A DNA stretch of 64,000 nt from Scybalosoma faecavium (GCA_018716135.1 DVKG01000006.1:124001-188000), one strand, 5' to 3'; shown: positions 52,464 through 61,844, counted from the first letter of the stretch. A program made the numbers and translations. Notes: generated by a model from the sequence alone, not told the origin.

Positions 52464-55400
52464 CTATAAATCTTCGTCTTTTATAGCCTTGATTTCGCGC
52501 TTCATAAATATATCATACAGCGCAGGAATTACGAACAGCGTGAGCAGCGTCGCGTATGCCAGACCGCCTATTATAGCAAGCGCAAGCGGCTGAAGCATAT
52601 CCGCTCCCGTGCCAATTCCAAGAGCCATAGTAACCAGACCAAGTATTGTAGTCAAAGCAGTCATCAGTATTGGACGCATTCTTATTTTCCCCGCAGCTAT
52701 CAGAGCTGTTCTGCGTTCCATTCCGTCTTGACGAAGATTGTTCACACAGTCTACAAACACTATGCCGTTGTTTACTACTATGCCCATAAGGACTACAAGC
52801 CCAATCATAGACACTACGGAAAGCTCAATACCGCATATTATGTGCATCAGCAATCCGCCCGTGAATGCCAACGGAATCGTAAACATTACTATAAACGGGC
52901 TGAGGAAAGACTGGAACTGAGCAGCCATAATAATGTAAATCAGAACTATAGCAACCACCGCCATAAACACCAGATCCTTCATTAAATCTGCAATAAACTC
53001 GCCTTCGCCGCCCATCGTAACCTCATAGCCCTTGGGAGGTTCGTAGTCCTGCATCGCTTCTTCTACCGCTGAGTTCACTTTTCCTATATTGTATCCGTCG
53101 GCGAGCTGAGCCGAAACTTCAACCGTGCGGACAGAATCCTCATGCGATATGCTGTCATAGCCTTTTTCTTCCGTTATATCTGCAATCTTTCCTAATTTTA
53201 CCACTGCATCTTCCCGGTTTTTTGTGCCGTCCAGTTTCAAATTGGTCAGCTCGCCTTTTGTCACCTTGTTTTCGCTGCCCTGCGCTACTACTACAGTGTA
53301 ATCTGTCGTATCGAGAGTTATATCCAACGCATCCCTTTCGTCGGAAAGCGCGTCCGCCACCTGAGAATAAACTTGAGCCACCGTCAGAGAATACTCCATA
53401 GCCTTGTTTTTATCTACAGTTACTCGAATTTCTGTCGGCGCAGTCTCAAAGCCGTCGGATATCTCCGCCGTTCCCGGGACGTCTTTTAAAATATCCGCAA
53501 CTTCGCCCGCGGTTTTTCTCAATACATCCAAATCATCGCCGCTTATAGATACCGTTATGCCGCTGCCGGAGAGCATACTCATATCCATGCCGGAGGACGA
53601 GGCGTTTATATCACACTCCATGTCCTTAGTCTTATCTAATATTTCTGAGCATATCTCTTGGCTCGTCTTATTTCTGCTCTCATCCAACAGCAGATACATA
53701 GAAACAGAAGAGCTGTTTCCCATACTCATCATGCCGCCGCTCTGCATTGCGCCCACAGTCTTTATGCCGTCTATCTGCATTATGCGGTCTACAGCCTCAT
53801 CGCTCAGAGACCTCAGCTCTTTGTCATTCACATCTCCTTCTACCGAGAGCGTTATGGAAATTTGTTCGCTGTCAGATTCAGGTATAAACGCCGTACCCAG
53901 ATTTGCAGCGCCTATGCAGCTTACTGCAAAAAGCAAAGCCGCTCCTCCAATAACCACCCATTTGTGTCTCAAGGACTTCGCTGCGACATGTTCGTATTTT
54001 TCCAGCAGCCTGCTGAAAAACCCCGTGTCGTTCACTGAAGCCGATATTTTAAACTTAGTCGCCATAGCCGGCACAATGGTTATAGCTATAACCACACTCG
54101 CCAGCAAAGAGTATGCTATAGTCAGCGCCATATCTTGGAACAGCTCACGCAGCATCCCCTGAGCAAATACTATTGGCAGAAAAACACAAACCGTCGTCAA
54201 TGTAGATGCTATTATAGCGCCTGAAACTGATTTTGTACCTCGGAAGGCAGCCTTTGCAGGACTCATGCCTTCGGCACGGAGTCTGAAAATGTTCTCAATA
54301 ACTACGATACTATTGTCAACCAGCATTCCGACACCCAACGCCAGACCGGAAAGAGAAATCAGATTTATTGTAACTCCGGAGAAGTACATGAGCGCTACAG
54401 CCGTAATAAGGCTGAGAGGGATGCTGACCGCTACCATAATTGTAGGCTTTATTCTGCGCAGGAATATCAAAAGCATTATCACAGCAAGACCGCCGCCCAT
54501 AAGCAGGTTCTGCAATACAGATTGAATTACTACATCTATATACACTCCCTGGTCCATAAGGGCAGTTAGCTGTACATCAGGATATTCTTCACTCAGCTCA
54601 GCCATTTCATCACGCAGCGCGGACGCCACTTCCGAGACGGACATTTCGCTCTGCTTTGAAATTGTCAGCAGCAAACCATTATTCCCGTTTACTTTGGCAT
54701 ACATGTCGTCCGAGTTGTCCGTCAGCTCTACCTTAGCCACATCTTTGAGATATACTTTCCCTATCGCATTTTTGCCCGTATCGAACAAAAGCAGATTCTT
54801 TATCTCATCTACTCCTTCAAACTCGTCGCCTATTTTAACGGCGTATTTATCATCTCCGTCATATACATTCCCCGCAGGCATAGAGAAATTTTCGGCGGAA
54901 AGTATACTGCTTATCGCACTCATAGTAACTGCGCCGTCAAGATTCGCCGCCTTGTAAGCGCTCTCTTTGCTGCTTTCCAGCTGAGCCTCTGCTTGTTCCA
55001 GCTGAGCCTCTCCCGCTGTAATCTTTGCCACCGCCTCGGATACGGCCGTAGACATAGTGAACTGAGCGGATTGCAGAGCTATTTTCTGCTCGCTGAGCTG
55101 ATTGAGTACAGCTTCGAGCTGCGCTCTCTGACCCGGCATCTCGTCTATAGCTCCCTGACATGCCGATATTCCTTCGTCCAGCAGAGCTATAGATTGGTCA
55201 AGCTCTTCCGGTGTCATTCCCATAGCTGAGATAATCTCGTTCAGCTGGGCCGCCTGCTGTTTCAGCTGATCTAATGAAGCTTGCAGCGCTTCTTTCTGTG
55301 CCACAAGCGCAGCTTTTTGAGACTCATCCTCAGTCGCGTCTATCTGAGCTTGAAGCTCCTCAATCTGTGATTCCATAGATGCAATCTGTTGATCAAGCTC

Positions 55401-56276
55401 TGACAGAGATTCAACCGACGTTTTAACCTCTTCGAGCGCAGCCTTCTGAAGCTCCAGAGCTGCGAGCTGATCTTCCAGCTCAGCTTGTGTAGCATCTATG
55501 GCGTTAATGCCCTGTTGAGATTGCGATATTCCACTGTCTATCTGGGACAGACCGTTAACAAGCTGACTATACTGCATCCCCGTTTGGCTCTCCAGCTCGC
55601 TTTTGGCATTTTGGAGTTCCGCCTTGCCTTTATCTATCTCAGCCTGAGCGTCGCCCAGCTCTTTATCTACGCTTGATATTATTTTTTCATTCAAAGCATC
55701 TATCTTGCTCTGATCCAGCGTTACTTTTATCTGGTTCTCTACCAATCCGTTATCAGATACGGACGCTACGCCGTCCACCCTGTTCAGCGCAGGAATAATA
55801 TTCTCTTTAGTAAAAGCAGAAAGCTCCTGCATATCCATATTGCCTGAATCTACGGTCAGCACCATCGCAGGCATCATATCCGGATTGATTCTCATAAGCA
55901 CGGGAGCCGTAGCCCCGTCCGGCAGCTCAGATTGAACAGCGCTTACGCTGTTGTTCAAATCTATCATCGTCGCATCCATGTTGGTGTTGGTATTGAATTC
56001 CAATATAACCATAGACACACCATCCATGGACACGCTCTGCATCTCTTTCAGCCCGCTCGTCTGCGCCGCCGCGCTCTCCAGAACACCGGTGACGCTCTGC
56101 TCGATTTTTTCGGGATTCGAACCGGGCGATGCTGAATATATAACAACATACGGCAGATTCATACTTGGCATTAAGTCAGTCTGCATATTCATAAACGATA
56201 TTACGCCTAATATAACCGCCACGATACCCGCCAGCAATATTGTTACAGGTCTTTTAACACTTAACTTTGATAACAT
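52464..56276 (-). CDS. RND-family efflux transporter with long coiled-coil insertion
   Basis: 1270 aa from the ATG at 56276 (GGAG upstream). RND layout: first membrane helix (about 10-30), porter domains, the motif ALGVGMLVDNSIVVIENI with the Asp pair area, TM clusters near 560-720 and 1120-1250, closing FVIPALYDIFM. Between residues about 200 and 445 the first porter region holds a 245-residue Gln/Glu/Ala/Ser-rich coiled coil not present in AcrB; related insertions are seen in Gram-positive SwrC/YerP-like proteins. No membrane-fusion protein gene is adjacent. It likely expels lipids, surfactants or drugs across a single membrane. Confidence 0.93.
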   Translation of the reverse strand: MLSKLSVKRPVTILLAGIVAVILGVISFMNMQTDLMPSMNLPYVVIYSASPGSNPEKIEQSVTGVLESAAAQTSGLKEMQSVSMDGVSMVILEFNTNTNMDATMIDLNNSVSAVQSELPDGATAPVLMRINPDMMPAMVLTVDSGNMDMQELSAFTKENIIPALNRVDGVASVSDNGLVENQIKVTLDQSKIDALNEKIISSVDKELGDAQAEIDKGKAELQNAKSELESQTGMQYSQLVNGLSQIDSGISQSQQGINAIDATQAELEDQLAALELQKAALEEVKTSVESLSELDQQIASMESQIEELQAQIDATEDESQKAALVAQKEALQASLDQLKQQAAQLNEIISAMGMTPEELDQSIALLDEGISACQGAIDEMPGQRAQLEAVLNQLSEQKIALQSAQFTMSTAVSEAVAKITAGEAQLEQAEAQLESSKESAYKAANLDGAVTMSAISSILSAENFSMPAGNVYDGDDKYAVKIGDEFEGVDEIKNLLLFDTGKNAIGKVYLKDVAKVELTDNSDDMYAKVNGNNGLLLTISKQSEMSVSEVASALRDEMAELSEEYPDVQLTALMDQGVYIDVVIQSVLQNLLMGGGLAVIMLLIFLRRIKPTIMVAVSIPLSLITAVALMYFSGVTINLISLSGLALGVGMLVDNSIVVIENIFRLRAEGMSPAKAAFRGTKSVSGAIIASTLTTVCVFLPIVFAQGMLRELFQDMALTIAYSLLASVVIAITIVPAMATKFKISASVNDTGFFSRLLEKYEHVAAKSLRHKWVVIGGAALLFAVSCIGAANLGTAFIPESDSEQISITLSVEGDVNDKELRSLSDEAVDRIMQIDGIKTVGAMQSGGMMSMGNSSSVSMYLLLDESRNKTSQEICSEILDKTKDMECDINASSSGMDMSMLSGSGITVSISGDDLDVLRKTAGEVADILKDVPGTAEISDGFETAPTEIRVTVDKNKAMEYSLTVAQVYSQVADALSDERDALDITLDTTDYTVVVAQGSENKVTKGELTNLKLDGTKNREDAVVKLGKIADITEEKGYDSISHEDSVRTVEVSAQLADGYNIGKVNSAVEEAMQDYEPPKGYEVTMGGEGEFIADLMKDLVFMAVVAIVLIYIIMAAQFQSFLSPFIVMFTIPLAFTGGLLMHIICGIELSVVSMIGLVVLMGIVVNNGIVFVDCVNNLRQDGMERRTALIAAGKIRMRPILMTALTTILGLVTMALGIGTGADMLQPLALAIIGGLAYATLLTLFVIPALYDIFMKREIKAIKDEDL

Positions 56277-56441
56277 TATTTCTCCATTCAGTACAGACAT
56301 TATTGTAAGTGTACTAATTAATTTTTATACCCATATATATTAGCACAATGCGCATGACATGTAAACAAATTATGAAAATTTTGCAAAAAGATATATTACA
56401 AATTTTAATACAAACACGCTGCAAATATACAAGATATAGTA

Positions 56442-56478
56442 TTGACACAGCCAATTCCGTACTGTATACTGGAATTGG
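56442..56478 (+). promoter_or_regulatory. Consensus promoter overlapped by a 28-base palindrome
   Basis: TTGACA (56442-56447), exactly 17 bases, TATACT (56465-56470). The spacer and -10 sit inside CCAATTCC (56451-56458)...GGAATTGG (56471-56478), a perfect 8-bp inverted pair with a 12-base centre. A dimeric repressor is a natural reading. Confidence 0.78.
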
Positions 56479-56657
56479 AAATACCTACAAGCCTATTTTT
56501 CCTCTTCGACACGGCGCAGCCATGCTCTGTTTTTATCCTCTGACTTTGACTCTCCGCATGGCGCGCCGTTCCCCTGGTTCTTTTATTTTGATGTTTTTCA
56601 ATGCCGGTATGTTTAAAATATTTGTTCTCGACGCAGCTTTTAAAAGCTGCATTTTTT
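56477..56657 (+). ncRNA. Candidate structured small RNA (6S-like shape possible)
   Basis: About 180 bases from a consensus promoter to a perfect terminator, with no ORF. Visible fold: closing pair ATACC (56481-56485) with GGTAT (56606-56610); a near-perfect 14-bp central stem, ACGGCGC (56511-56517) with GCGCCGT (56563-56569) and GCCATGC (56519-56525) with GCATGGC (56556-56562), a single bulged A between; apical loop of 30 bases; pyrimidine-rich unpaired flanks; a small TTGA/TCAA hairpin near 56588-56600; then the terminator hairpin. Length, closing stem, large internal loop and terminal stem resemble 6S RNA, but no sequence match can be claimed. Confidence 0.5.
56633..56657 (+). terminator. 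Terminator 1 of the small RNA
   Basis: GCAGCTTTT (56633-56641) pairs perfectly with AAAAGCTGC (56642-56650), then ATTTTTT. Confidence 0.85.
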
Positions 56658-56662
56658 AACAG

Positions 56663-56703
56663 AAAAATCCTGCCGAGAGATAATACTCCAAGCAGGATTT
56701 TTT
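56663..56703. terminator. Terminator 2, tandem with the first
   Basis: AAAAATCCTGC (56663-56673) pairs with GCAGGATTTTT (56692-56702) and a T run follows; also usable on the minus strand. Confidence 0.8.
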
Positions 56704-56906
56704 CATCATTCAGCAGGGATATTACAGCCGGGAGCAGACGCAGCGCTGAGCAATGTATCAATCCGGGCACAAATCGACTTTATTGCTTCACACCTTATCC
56801 CGCGCTATACAATGGGCATTATTTTGTAAGTGTGAAATCATTGTTAGCGATAACGCCTGCAATACTTTTCTCTCGTCGGCTCGCGGTTAGCCAAAAGCTT
56901 GTCTAT

Positions 56907-56944
56907 AAAAAACAGTACGGTATAAAATTGCCGTACTGTTTTAA
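56907..56944 (-). terminator. Terminator of the transketolase gene
   Basis: AAAACAGTACGG and CCGTACTGTTTT (56909-56942) form a perfect 12-bp stem, T tract on the minus strand. Confidence 0.9.
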
Positions 56945-56972
56945 AGTCAAAATATAATCATTTTTTATCTCT

Positions 56973-58943
56973 TTATAGCTTTATAGCTGCTTTTGCCTTT
57001 GCAACTGTATTTTCTACGGTAAAACCAAAGTGCTCAAAAAGCTGCTTGCCGGGAGCTGACGCGCCGAAGCCTTCCATGCACACAAACTCGGAACAGCCAT
57101 ATCTATCCCAGCCGAAGCTTACGCCTGCTTCTATAGCTACACGAGCCTTTATGCTGTCGGGCAGAACACTCTGTTTGTATTCTTCACTCTGCTCGTCGAA
57201 AAGCTCAGCGCAGGGCATACTTACAACACGGGCAGAAATTCCCTCGGCTTCCAAAGATTCAGAAGCTTTGAGCGCCAATTCAACTTCGCTGCCTGTGGCT
57301 ATGAGTATTACCTGCGCATTCTCTGCATCTTTTAATACATAACCGCCCTTCAAGGCCGCCTTGCCCGTATTTTCATAACAAGGCAATCCCTGACGTGAAA
57401 GCGCTATAGCCGACGGCTTGCCCAACGTCAATGCAGCTTCATACGCAGCCGCCGTCTCCTTACCGTCCGCAGGTCTGAATGTATACGTTCCCGGAATAGA
57501 TCTCAGCATAGCCAATTGCTCTATAGGCTCATGTGTGCAGCCGTCCTCTCCGACGCCTATGGAATCGTGAGTAAGCACGTATATCACCGGCAGACCCATA
57601 AGAGCGCTCATTCTGATAGCAGGCTTCATGTAGTCACTGAACACCATAAACGTAGCGCAGTAAGGATGCAGGCCGCCGTGAAGTGCAATTCCGTTGCAGA
57701 TAGCCGTCATCGCAAATTCACGTATACCGAAATGTACGTTATTGCCGCTGCGGTTTGTCTTAGAGAAATACTCCGATTTTTTCAGCAGAGTGTTGTTAGA
57801 AGGCGCGAGATCCGCACTTCCGCCGAAAAGATTAGGCAGTTTTTCTGCAATCCTGTTCAACACAACGCCTGACGCCTTCCGCGTAGCCATGCTCTCGCTG
57901 AACTCATAGAAATCGCCGTCAAATACAGCGCTCTCTACAGGAGCGAAATAAGACTGATAGCGGGCGTAATCCTCCGGGTATTTCTGCGCATAATCTTCCA
58001 TCATGCTTTTCCAGCTCTTTTCGTTTTCGTCAGCAGCACGCATAAAGCTCATAACCGCATCCGTAACCTCTTCCGGAACTGTAAAACTGGGATATTCCCA
58101 TCCCAACGCCAGTCTCAGCTCAGTTATATTGTCATCTCCCAACGGCGCGCCGTGGCTTTTTTCCGAACCCTGGAGCGGAGATCCGTATCCTATCGTTGTA
58201 TTTACTATAATCAACGTCGGCTTATCTGTCTGGGACTTAGCCGCTGCTATGGCGTCGTTTATGTCCTCGAATCCCGTGTTTCCGTCCGCGACCTCCAGAA
58301 CCTCCCAGCCGTAAGCCTGATAACGCATTTTAACGTCTTCGGAGAATGCCTCGTCTGTGCTGCCTTCTATCGTTATCTGATTTCTGTCATAAAGCACTAT
58401 CAGCTTGCCTAAGCCGAGGTGACCTGCGAGAGAGCTTGCCTCGCCGGACACGCCTTCCTGCAAGCAGCCGTCTCCGCAAAGCGCAAATGTATAATGATCT
58501 ACAACATCATAACCCGGTTTATTAAATTCCGCCGCAAGTCTCGCCTCTGCCATAGCCATACCCACCGCCTGAGCAATGCCCTGGCCGAGAGGTCCGCTTG
58601 TAGCCTCGACGCCCTTTGTCAAACCAAATTCAGGATGTCCGGGAGTCTTGCTTCCGAGCTGGCGGAAATTTTTCACGTCCTCCATCGTGACGCCGTACTC
58701 AAAAATATGAAGCAGAGAATAAAGCAGCGCAGAGCCATGTCCCGCGGAAAGCACGAATCTGTCGCGGTTATCCCACTCAGGATCGGCAGGGTTATGCTTC
58801 ATCTGCTTGTAAAAGAGCGTATATGCCATCGGAGACGCGCCCAGCGGCAGACCCGGATGTCCGGAATTTGCTTTCTGTATCATATCTACCGATAACATAC
58901 GCAGCGTGTTGGTAAAAAGATTGTCTATATTTTCTAAATTCAT
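56973..58943 (-). CDS. tkt: Transketolase
   Basis: Thiamine-diphosphate enzyme of the pentose phosphate pathway. 656 aa, full single-chain type, from the ATG at 58943 (TTGGAGG 6 bases upstream); the longer frame adds 21 residues with no site. SVDMIQKANSGHPGLPLGASPMAYTLF, GHGSALLYSLLHI, LCGDGCLQEGVSGEA (ThDP and Mg site), RKASGVVLNRI..LFGGSADLAPSN and THDSIGVGEDGCTHEP are intact. Together with rpiB at 19646, it gives part of the non-oxidative branch. Ends in a strong terminator. Confidence 0.98.
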   Translation of the reverse strand: MNLENIDNLFTNTLRMLSVDMIQKANSGHPGLPLGASPMAYTLFYKQMKHNPADPEWDNRDRFVLSAGHGSALLYSLLHIFEYGVTMEDVKNFRQLGSKTPGHPEFGLTKGVEATSGPLGQGIAQAVGMAMAEARLAAEFNKPGYDVVDHYTFALCGDGCLQEGVSGEASSLAGHLGLGKLIVLYDRNQITIEGSTDEAFSEDVKMRYQAYGWEVLEVADGNTGFEDINDAIAAAKSQTDKPTLIIVNTTIGYGSPLQGSEKSHGAPLGDDNITELRLALGWEYPSFTVPEEVTDAVMSFMRAADENEKSWKSMMEDYAQKYPEDYARYQSYFAPVESAVFDGDFYEFSESMATRKASGVVLNRIAEKLPNLFGGSADLAPSNNTLLKKSEYFSKTNRSGNNVHFGIREFAMTAICNGIALHGGLHPYCATFMVFSDYMKPAIRMSALMGLPVIYVLTHDSIGVGEDGCTHEPIEQLAMLRSIPGTYTFRPADGKETAAAYEAALTLGKPSAIALSRQGLPCYENTGKAALKGGYVLKDAENAQVILIATGSEVELALKASESLEAEGISARVVSMPCAELFDEQSEEYKQSVLPDSIKARVAIEAGVSFGWDRYGCSEFVCMEGFGASAPGKQLFEHFGFTVENTVAKAKAAIKL

Positions 58944-59025
58944 AGCATCCTCCAAAGCTTTGCCGAAAATAGTGTTTACGGCTAATATTATAGCACATTG
59001 CAACACAAAAATACAGCTAATGCTC

Positions 59026-59877
59026 TTATCTGCCGATATATTCCCGCAGCGCCGACATTTTCGATTTTGTGCGTTCCACTCCCTGATCGTATATTTCCCG
59101 AATTTTAGTCGGGTCTTTTTCCGTCCGTTTGAACCCTGCCGTCTCTATCGGGTCAATTACAAAAACTCTCTTTTTTCTTTCAAGCTCAAAAAGCTTTTCG
59201 CGCTGGGCATTGTAGAGCTGCGGTCTGCTCTCCATGGTGCGCAAAAGCTCTTTGTTTTCTCTATATGCCAAATTAATAGCCGTCTGCGTTCTTTCACGTT
59301 TTTTAATATAGCCTCTCTCTCTCGTGAGCACGACTATCACCCTGTCGCATCCGTCTTGAATCGCTTTTTCAAAAGGAATAGGATCTGAAAGCCCTCCGTC
59401 TAAGTATTTATACCCGTCTATTTCTATAGGCTGAAACAAAACAGGCAGAGCGCACGTCGCGCGCAGCACGGTAAAAGCTCGGTCGTCCGGCGGCACACGT
59501 ATATACTCTGCCTTTCCTGTATCTATATTCGTACAAACGGCAAGCACATCGCCTTCAAAAGCAGCGAAGGCGTCAAAATCAAACGGGAGGTATTTGTTAG
59601 GTATATCGTCGAACACAAACTGCAGATTGTAAAAACTCCTGTTGGATTTATCGAACAGGTGTCTCACTCCCATATATCTTTTGTCAGCAGTATATTTCGT
59701 TCCAATAGCCAAATTTCTGCCATACTGTCCGGAAACATACGAAACGCCGTTGGCAATTCCCGCAGACGCTCCTATCACATAATCCGCAATTATATGTTCT
59801 TCAAGAAGAGCGTCCATGACTCCGCATGAGAAGAACGCCCTGCTCGCGCCTCCTTCAAACACTATACCCAGCTTCAT
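59026..59877 (-). CDS. Patatin-like phospholipase
   Basis: 283 aa, cytoplasmic or peripheral. Oxyanion LVFEGGASRAF-type loop (VFEGGASRAF), nucleophile GASAG (Ser38), and catalytic DGGLSDPIP. No signal peptide. Similar to bacterial RssA/YlbK-like lipid hydrolases. It is 83 bases upstream of transketolase on the same strand but separated by no terminator. Substrate unknown; membrane lipid turnover is a family-based guess. Confidence 0.9.
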   Translation of the reverse strand: MKLGIVFEGGASRAFFSCGVMDALLEEHIIADYVIGASAGIANGVSYVSGQYGRNLAIGTKYTADKRYMGVRHLFDKSNRSFYNLQFVFDDIPNKYLPFDFDAFAAFEGDVLAVCTNIDTGKAEYIRVPPDDRAFTVLRATCALPVLFQPIEIDGYKYLDGGLSDPIPFEKAIQDGCDRVIVVLTRERGYIKKRERTQTAINLAYRENKELLRTMESRPQLYNAQREKLFELERKKRVFVIDPIETAGFKRTEKDPTKIREIYDQGVERTKSKMSALREYIGR

Positions 59878-59900
59878 TTATTTTTCTCCATGTAGCTTTA

Positions 59901-59960
59901 TTTAACAAAGGGCGCAGCCCCGCCAATCATACACGACGGGGAGCGCACGCCCCTTATGAT
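59901..59960. repeat. Dispersed GC-rich intergenic repeat, copy 5 (paired form)
   Basis: AACAAAGGGCGCAGCCCCGC then CAATCATACACGACGGGG and AGCGCACGCCCCTT. GGGCG/CGCCC and CCCCG/CGGGG arms give a large hairpin; the left part matches the repeat core with CAATCAT in place of TCATT. Confidence 0.55.
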
Positions 59961-60007
59961 TTAAAAAACACCACTGCCTGCATCCGCATGGTCAAAGAAT
60001 GTATATT

Positions 60008-60298
60008 TCAGCAGAATATAAGCTCTCTGCATACTATATCGTCAATTCGTTCCGCCATCTCCTCGAGATACTTATCTCTGTCTTTATCAGGCAGCTCCAC
60101 ATTCTCCAGCATATCTTCCCATAGCGTTTCCGCCAGTTCAACCGCTTCCTCTGCAATAAACGCGAGATGATCGTCCAGCTCATCCAATCTGACGAGTTCG
60201 GAAAGCTGACCTCTGGAACAATCCCGCAAAAACTCGGCACGCATGTCTGCATACCGTGCAGCGCTGACAAACCTTCCAATATCAACATCCATATTCAT
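60008..60298 (-). CDS. Small acidic helical protein of unknown function
   Basis: 96 aa, rich in Glu and Asp (DELDDHLAFIAEEAVELAETLWEDMLENVELPDKD...) with a Cys near each end of the C-terminal part. Ribosome site GAGGGAG, 4 bases before the ATG. No membrane segment, no recognised family. It lies alone between the patatin gene (with a repeat copy in the gap) and the carboxypeptidase. Genuine because of the site and codon use, function open. Confidence 0.65.
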   Translation of the reverse strand: MNMDVDIGRFVSAARYADMRAEFLRDCSRGQLSELVRLDELDDHLAFIAEEAVELAETLWEDMLENVELPDKDRDKYLEEMAERIDDIVCRELIFC

Positions 60299-60422
60299 TT
60301 TTCTCCCTCTTAAACATATGAAATTGTTTTGCTTCTATTTATATTATATACCATTTTAGGGGGATTTTACAAGAGGGAGTTTGTGAAAGGCCTATCCATA
60401 TTCTGCTTGCATAAGCGCTGTT

Positions 60423-61844
60423 TTAGTTCAAAAAGCCGCTTTCAAACAGCTCGACGGGCTCTAGCCATCTGTATTCGCCATTGTCGCTCATATCGCCCAG
60501 CAGACATACTATCAGCGTTCGTCCGTTCCGCTCCGCCGTCGCGAGGAGGCATTTCCCCGCCTCCGGCGTTGTGCCCGTTTTCAAGCCGGTGCAAGCCGGA
60601 TAATAATACTTGCTGTCAAAAATTTTCAAGCAGTTTGTAGTTAATACTTCACGCTCGTTCTGCAGCTCTGTCTTAGACATTGTGTATTTTTCCATAGCGG
60701 CGATTTCGTCCAATTCAGGAAACGTCTCATATGCGTATTTCGCCAGCTTTGCCATGTCCGCCGCCGAGGATACGTTCTCTTTCCCCGTAGACTTTCCATC
60801 TGCATTACGAGGAGTAAGACCTGTCGAATTATAATAAACAGTATTTTTCAATCCGAGCTCTTTCGCTTTCTCGTTCATCATTTTCACAAACTCTTTTTCG
60901 CTGCCCGCTATTCCCTCCGCCGCGCATACCGCCGCATCATTGCCCGACGGAAGCAGCATTCCTGCTATCAAATCCTTCAGCGTAACCGTCTCGCCCTGTT
61001 TTAATCCCGCCGTCGAGCCTGACGCTCTGTCTGCGGCTCCCGAAACTTTAAACTTATCCGTCATATCTGCATTTTCAAGCGCGACAACTACCGTCATTAT
61101 TTTTGTTATACTCGCTATTGCAAGCTGCTCGTCCGGGTTTTTGGAATACAACGTCTCTCCCGTTTTTCCGTCTATCATTACCAGAGCTTTCGCCTTGGAT
61201 TTCAGCTCTGTTTTTTTCACTTCCGACCACGCCCCGCGGTATTCCTGGCCGTTTTTCTTGACGCACGCGCGAACTTTTACATAATAAGTCTGTCCCGGAG
61301 TCAACCCTGTTTTTGAGAACGAAGTCGTCTTTCCATCAGTTGTCTCGCAGGTCTCGCTTCCCTTCCCAAAATCCTCATCCGTGCTCAGCATTATCTGATA
61401 TTTTGAAGCATTAGCTATCTTCTTCCATGTTACTTTTATCTCTCCGGTTACAGTCTTGGACGCGGATTTAAGTTCTGTCTGATCCGGCACGACATCTACT
61501 GTTATTTCCGCCGATTTGCCGCTGCCGTCCGTCGCGGAGCATTTTATAATCACAGAACCGTAATTTTTTCCGGTAACCGTGCCGTCGTCGGAAACGGTCG
61601 CTATGCTCTCGTCGCTGGTAGTATATTGCAGAGTTTTATTTAACGCAAACCCCGGCTCTATCTTAGGATTCAGCTTTACACTCTGACCTATACAGTCCGC
61701 CGCTCTTTCTTCTTGAAATGAAATGTTCTTTATCAGCATTGCATCGTCAGTCAAAGAGACGGAGCATCCCGTAAAAAGCGCCGACACAATCATCATAGCT
61801 GACATAACTATATAAACGTATTTTTTCCTGCGTAAATCTATCAT
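60423..61844 (-). CDS. Lipoprotein D-alanyl-D-alanine carboxypeptidase with Big2/FnIII-like modules
   Basis: 473 aa. Lipobox FTGC (Cys27), a Big2-like Ig module (about 35-120: TLQYTTSDESIATVSDDGTVTG...), an FnIII-like module (about 122-212: TVTGEIKVTWKKIANASKYQIML), then an S11 peptidase domain with Ser245-x-x-Lys248 in ASITK, Ser300-Gly-Asn302 and Lys422-Thr-Gly. It trims peptidoglycan stem peptides outside the cell. The Ig/FnIII modules before the enzyme are unusual for DacA-type proteins, which normally begin at the catalytic domain, and may bind the wall. All catalytic residues are present. Confidence 0.92.
   Translation of the reverse strand: MIDLRRKKYVYIVMSAMMIVSALFTGCSVSLTDDAMLIKNISFQEERAADCIGQSVKLNPKIEPGFALNKTLQYTTSDESIATVSDDGTVTGKNYGSVIIKCSATDGSGKSAEITVDVVPDQTELKSASKTVTGEIKVTWKKIANASKYQIMLSTDEDFGKGSETCETTDGKTTSFSKTGLTPGQTYYVKVRACVKKNGQEYRGAWSEVKKTELKSKAKALVMIDGKTGETLYSKNPDEQLAIASITKIMTVVVALENADMTDKFKVSGAADRASGSTAGLKQGETVTLKDLIAGMLLPSGNDAAVCAAEGIAGSEKEFVKMMNEKAKELGLKNTVYYNSTGLTPRNADGKSTGKENVSSAADMAKLAKYAYETFPELDEIAAMEKYTMSKTELQNEREVLTTNCLKIFDSKYYYPACTGLKTGTTPEAGKCLLATAERNGRTLIVCLLGDMSDNGEYRWLEPVELFESGFLN

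Larger units (their letters stand above)
56277..56972 (+). other. Intergenic region with small RNA locus, no protein gene
   Basis: Nearly 700 bases between the RND gene and the transketolase gene. It contains the promoter/palindrome at 56442-56478, an ORF-free foldable stretch, two terminators at 56633-56657 and 56663-56703, and the transketolase terminator. The piece 56704-56906 shows nothing I can name. Confidence 0.7.

Noticed and set aside
56405..56770. 121-codon minus-strand frame over the small RNA locus
   Set aside because: No ribosome site, crosses two perfect terminator stems and a promoter palindrome, and resembles no protein.
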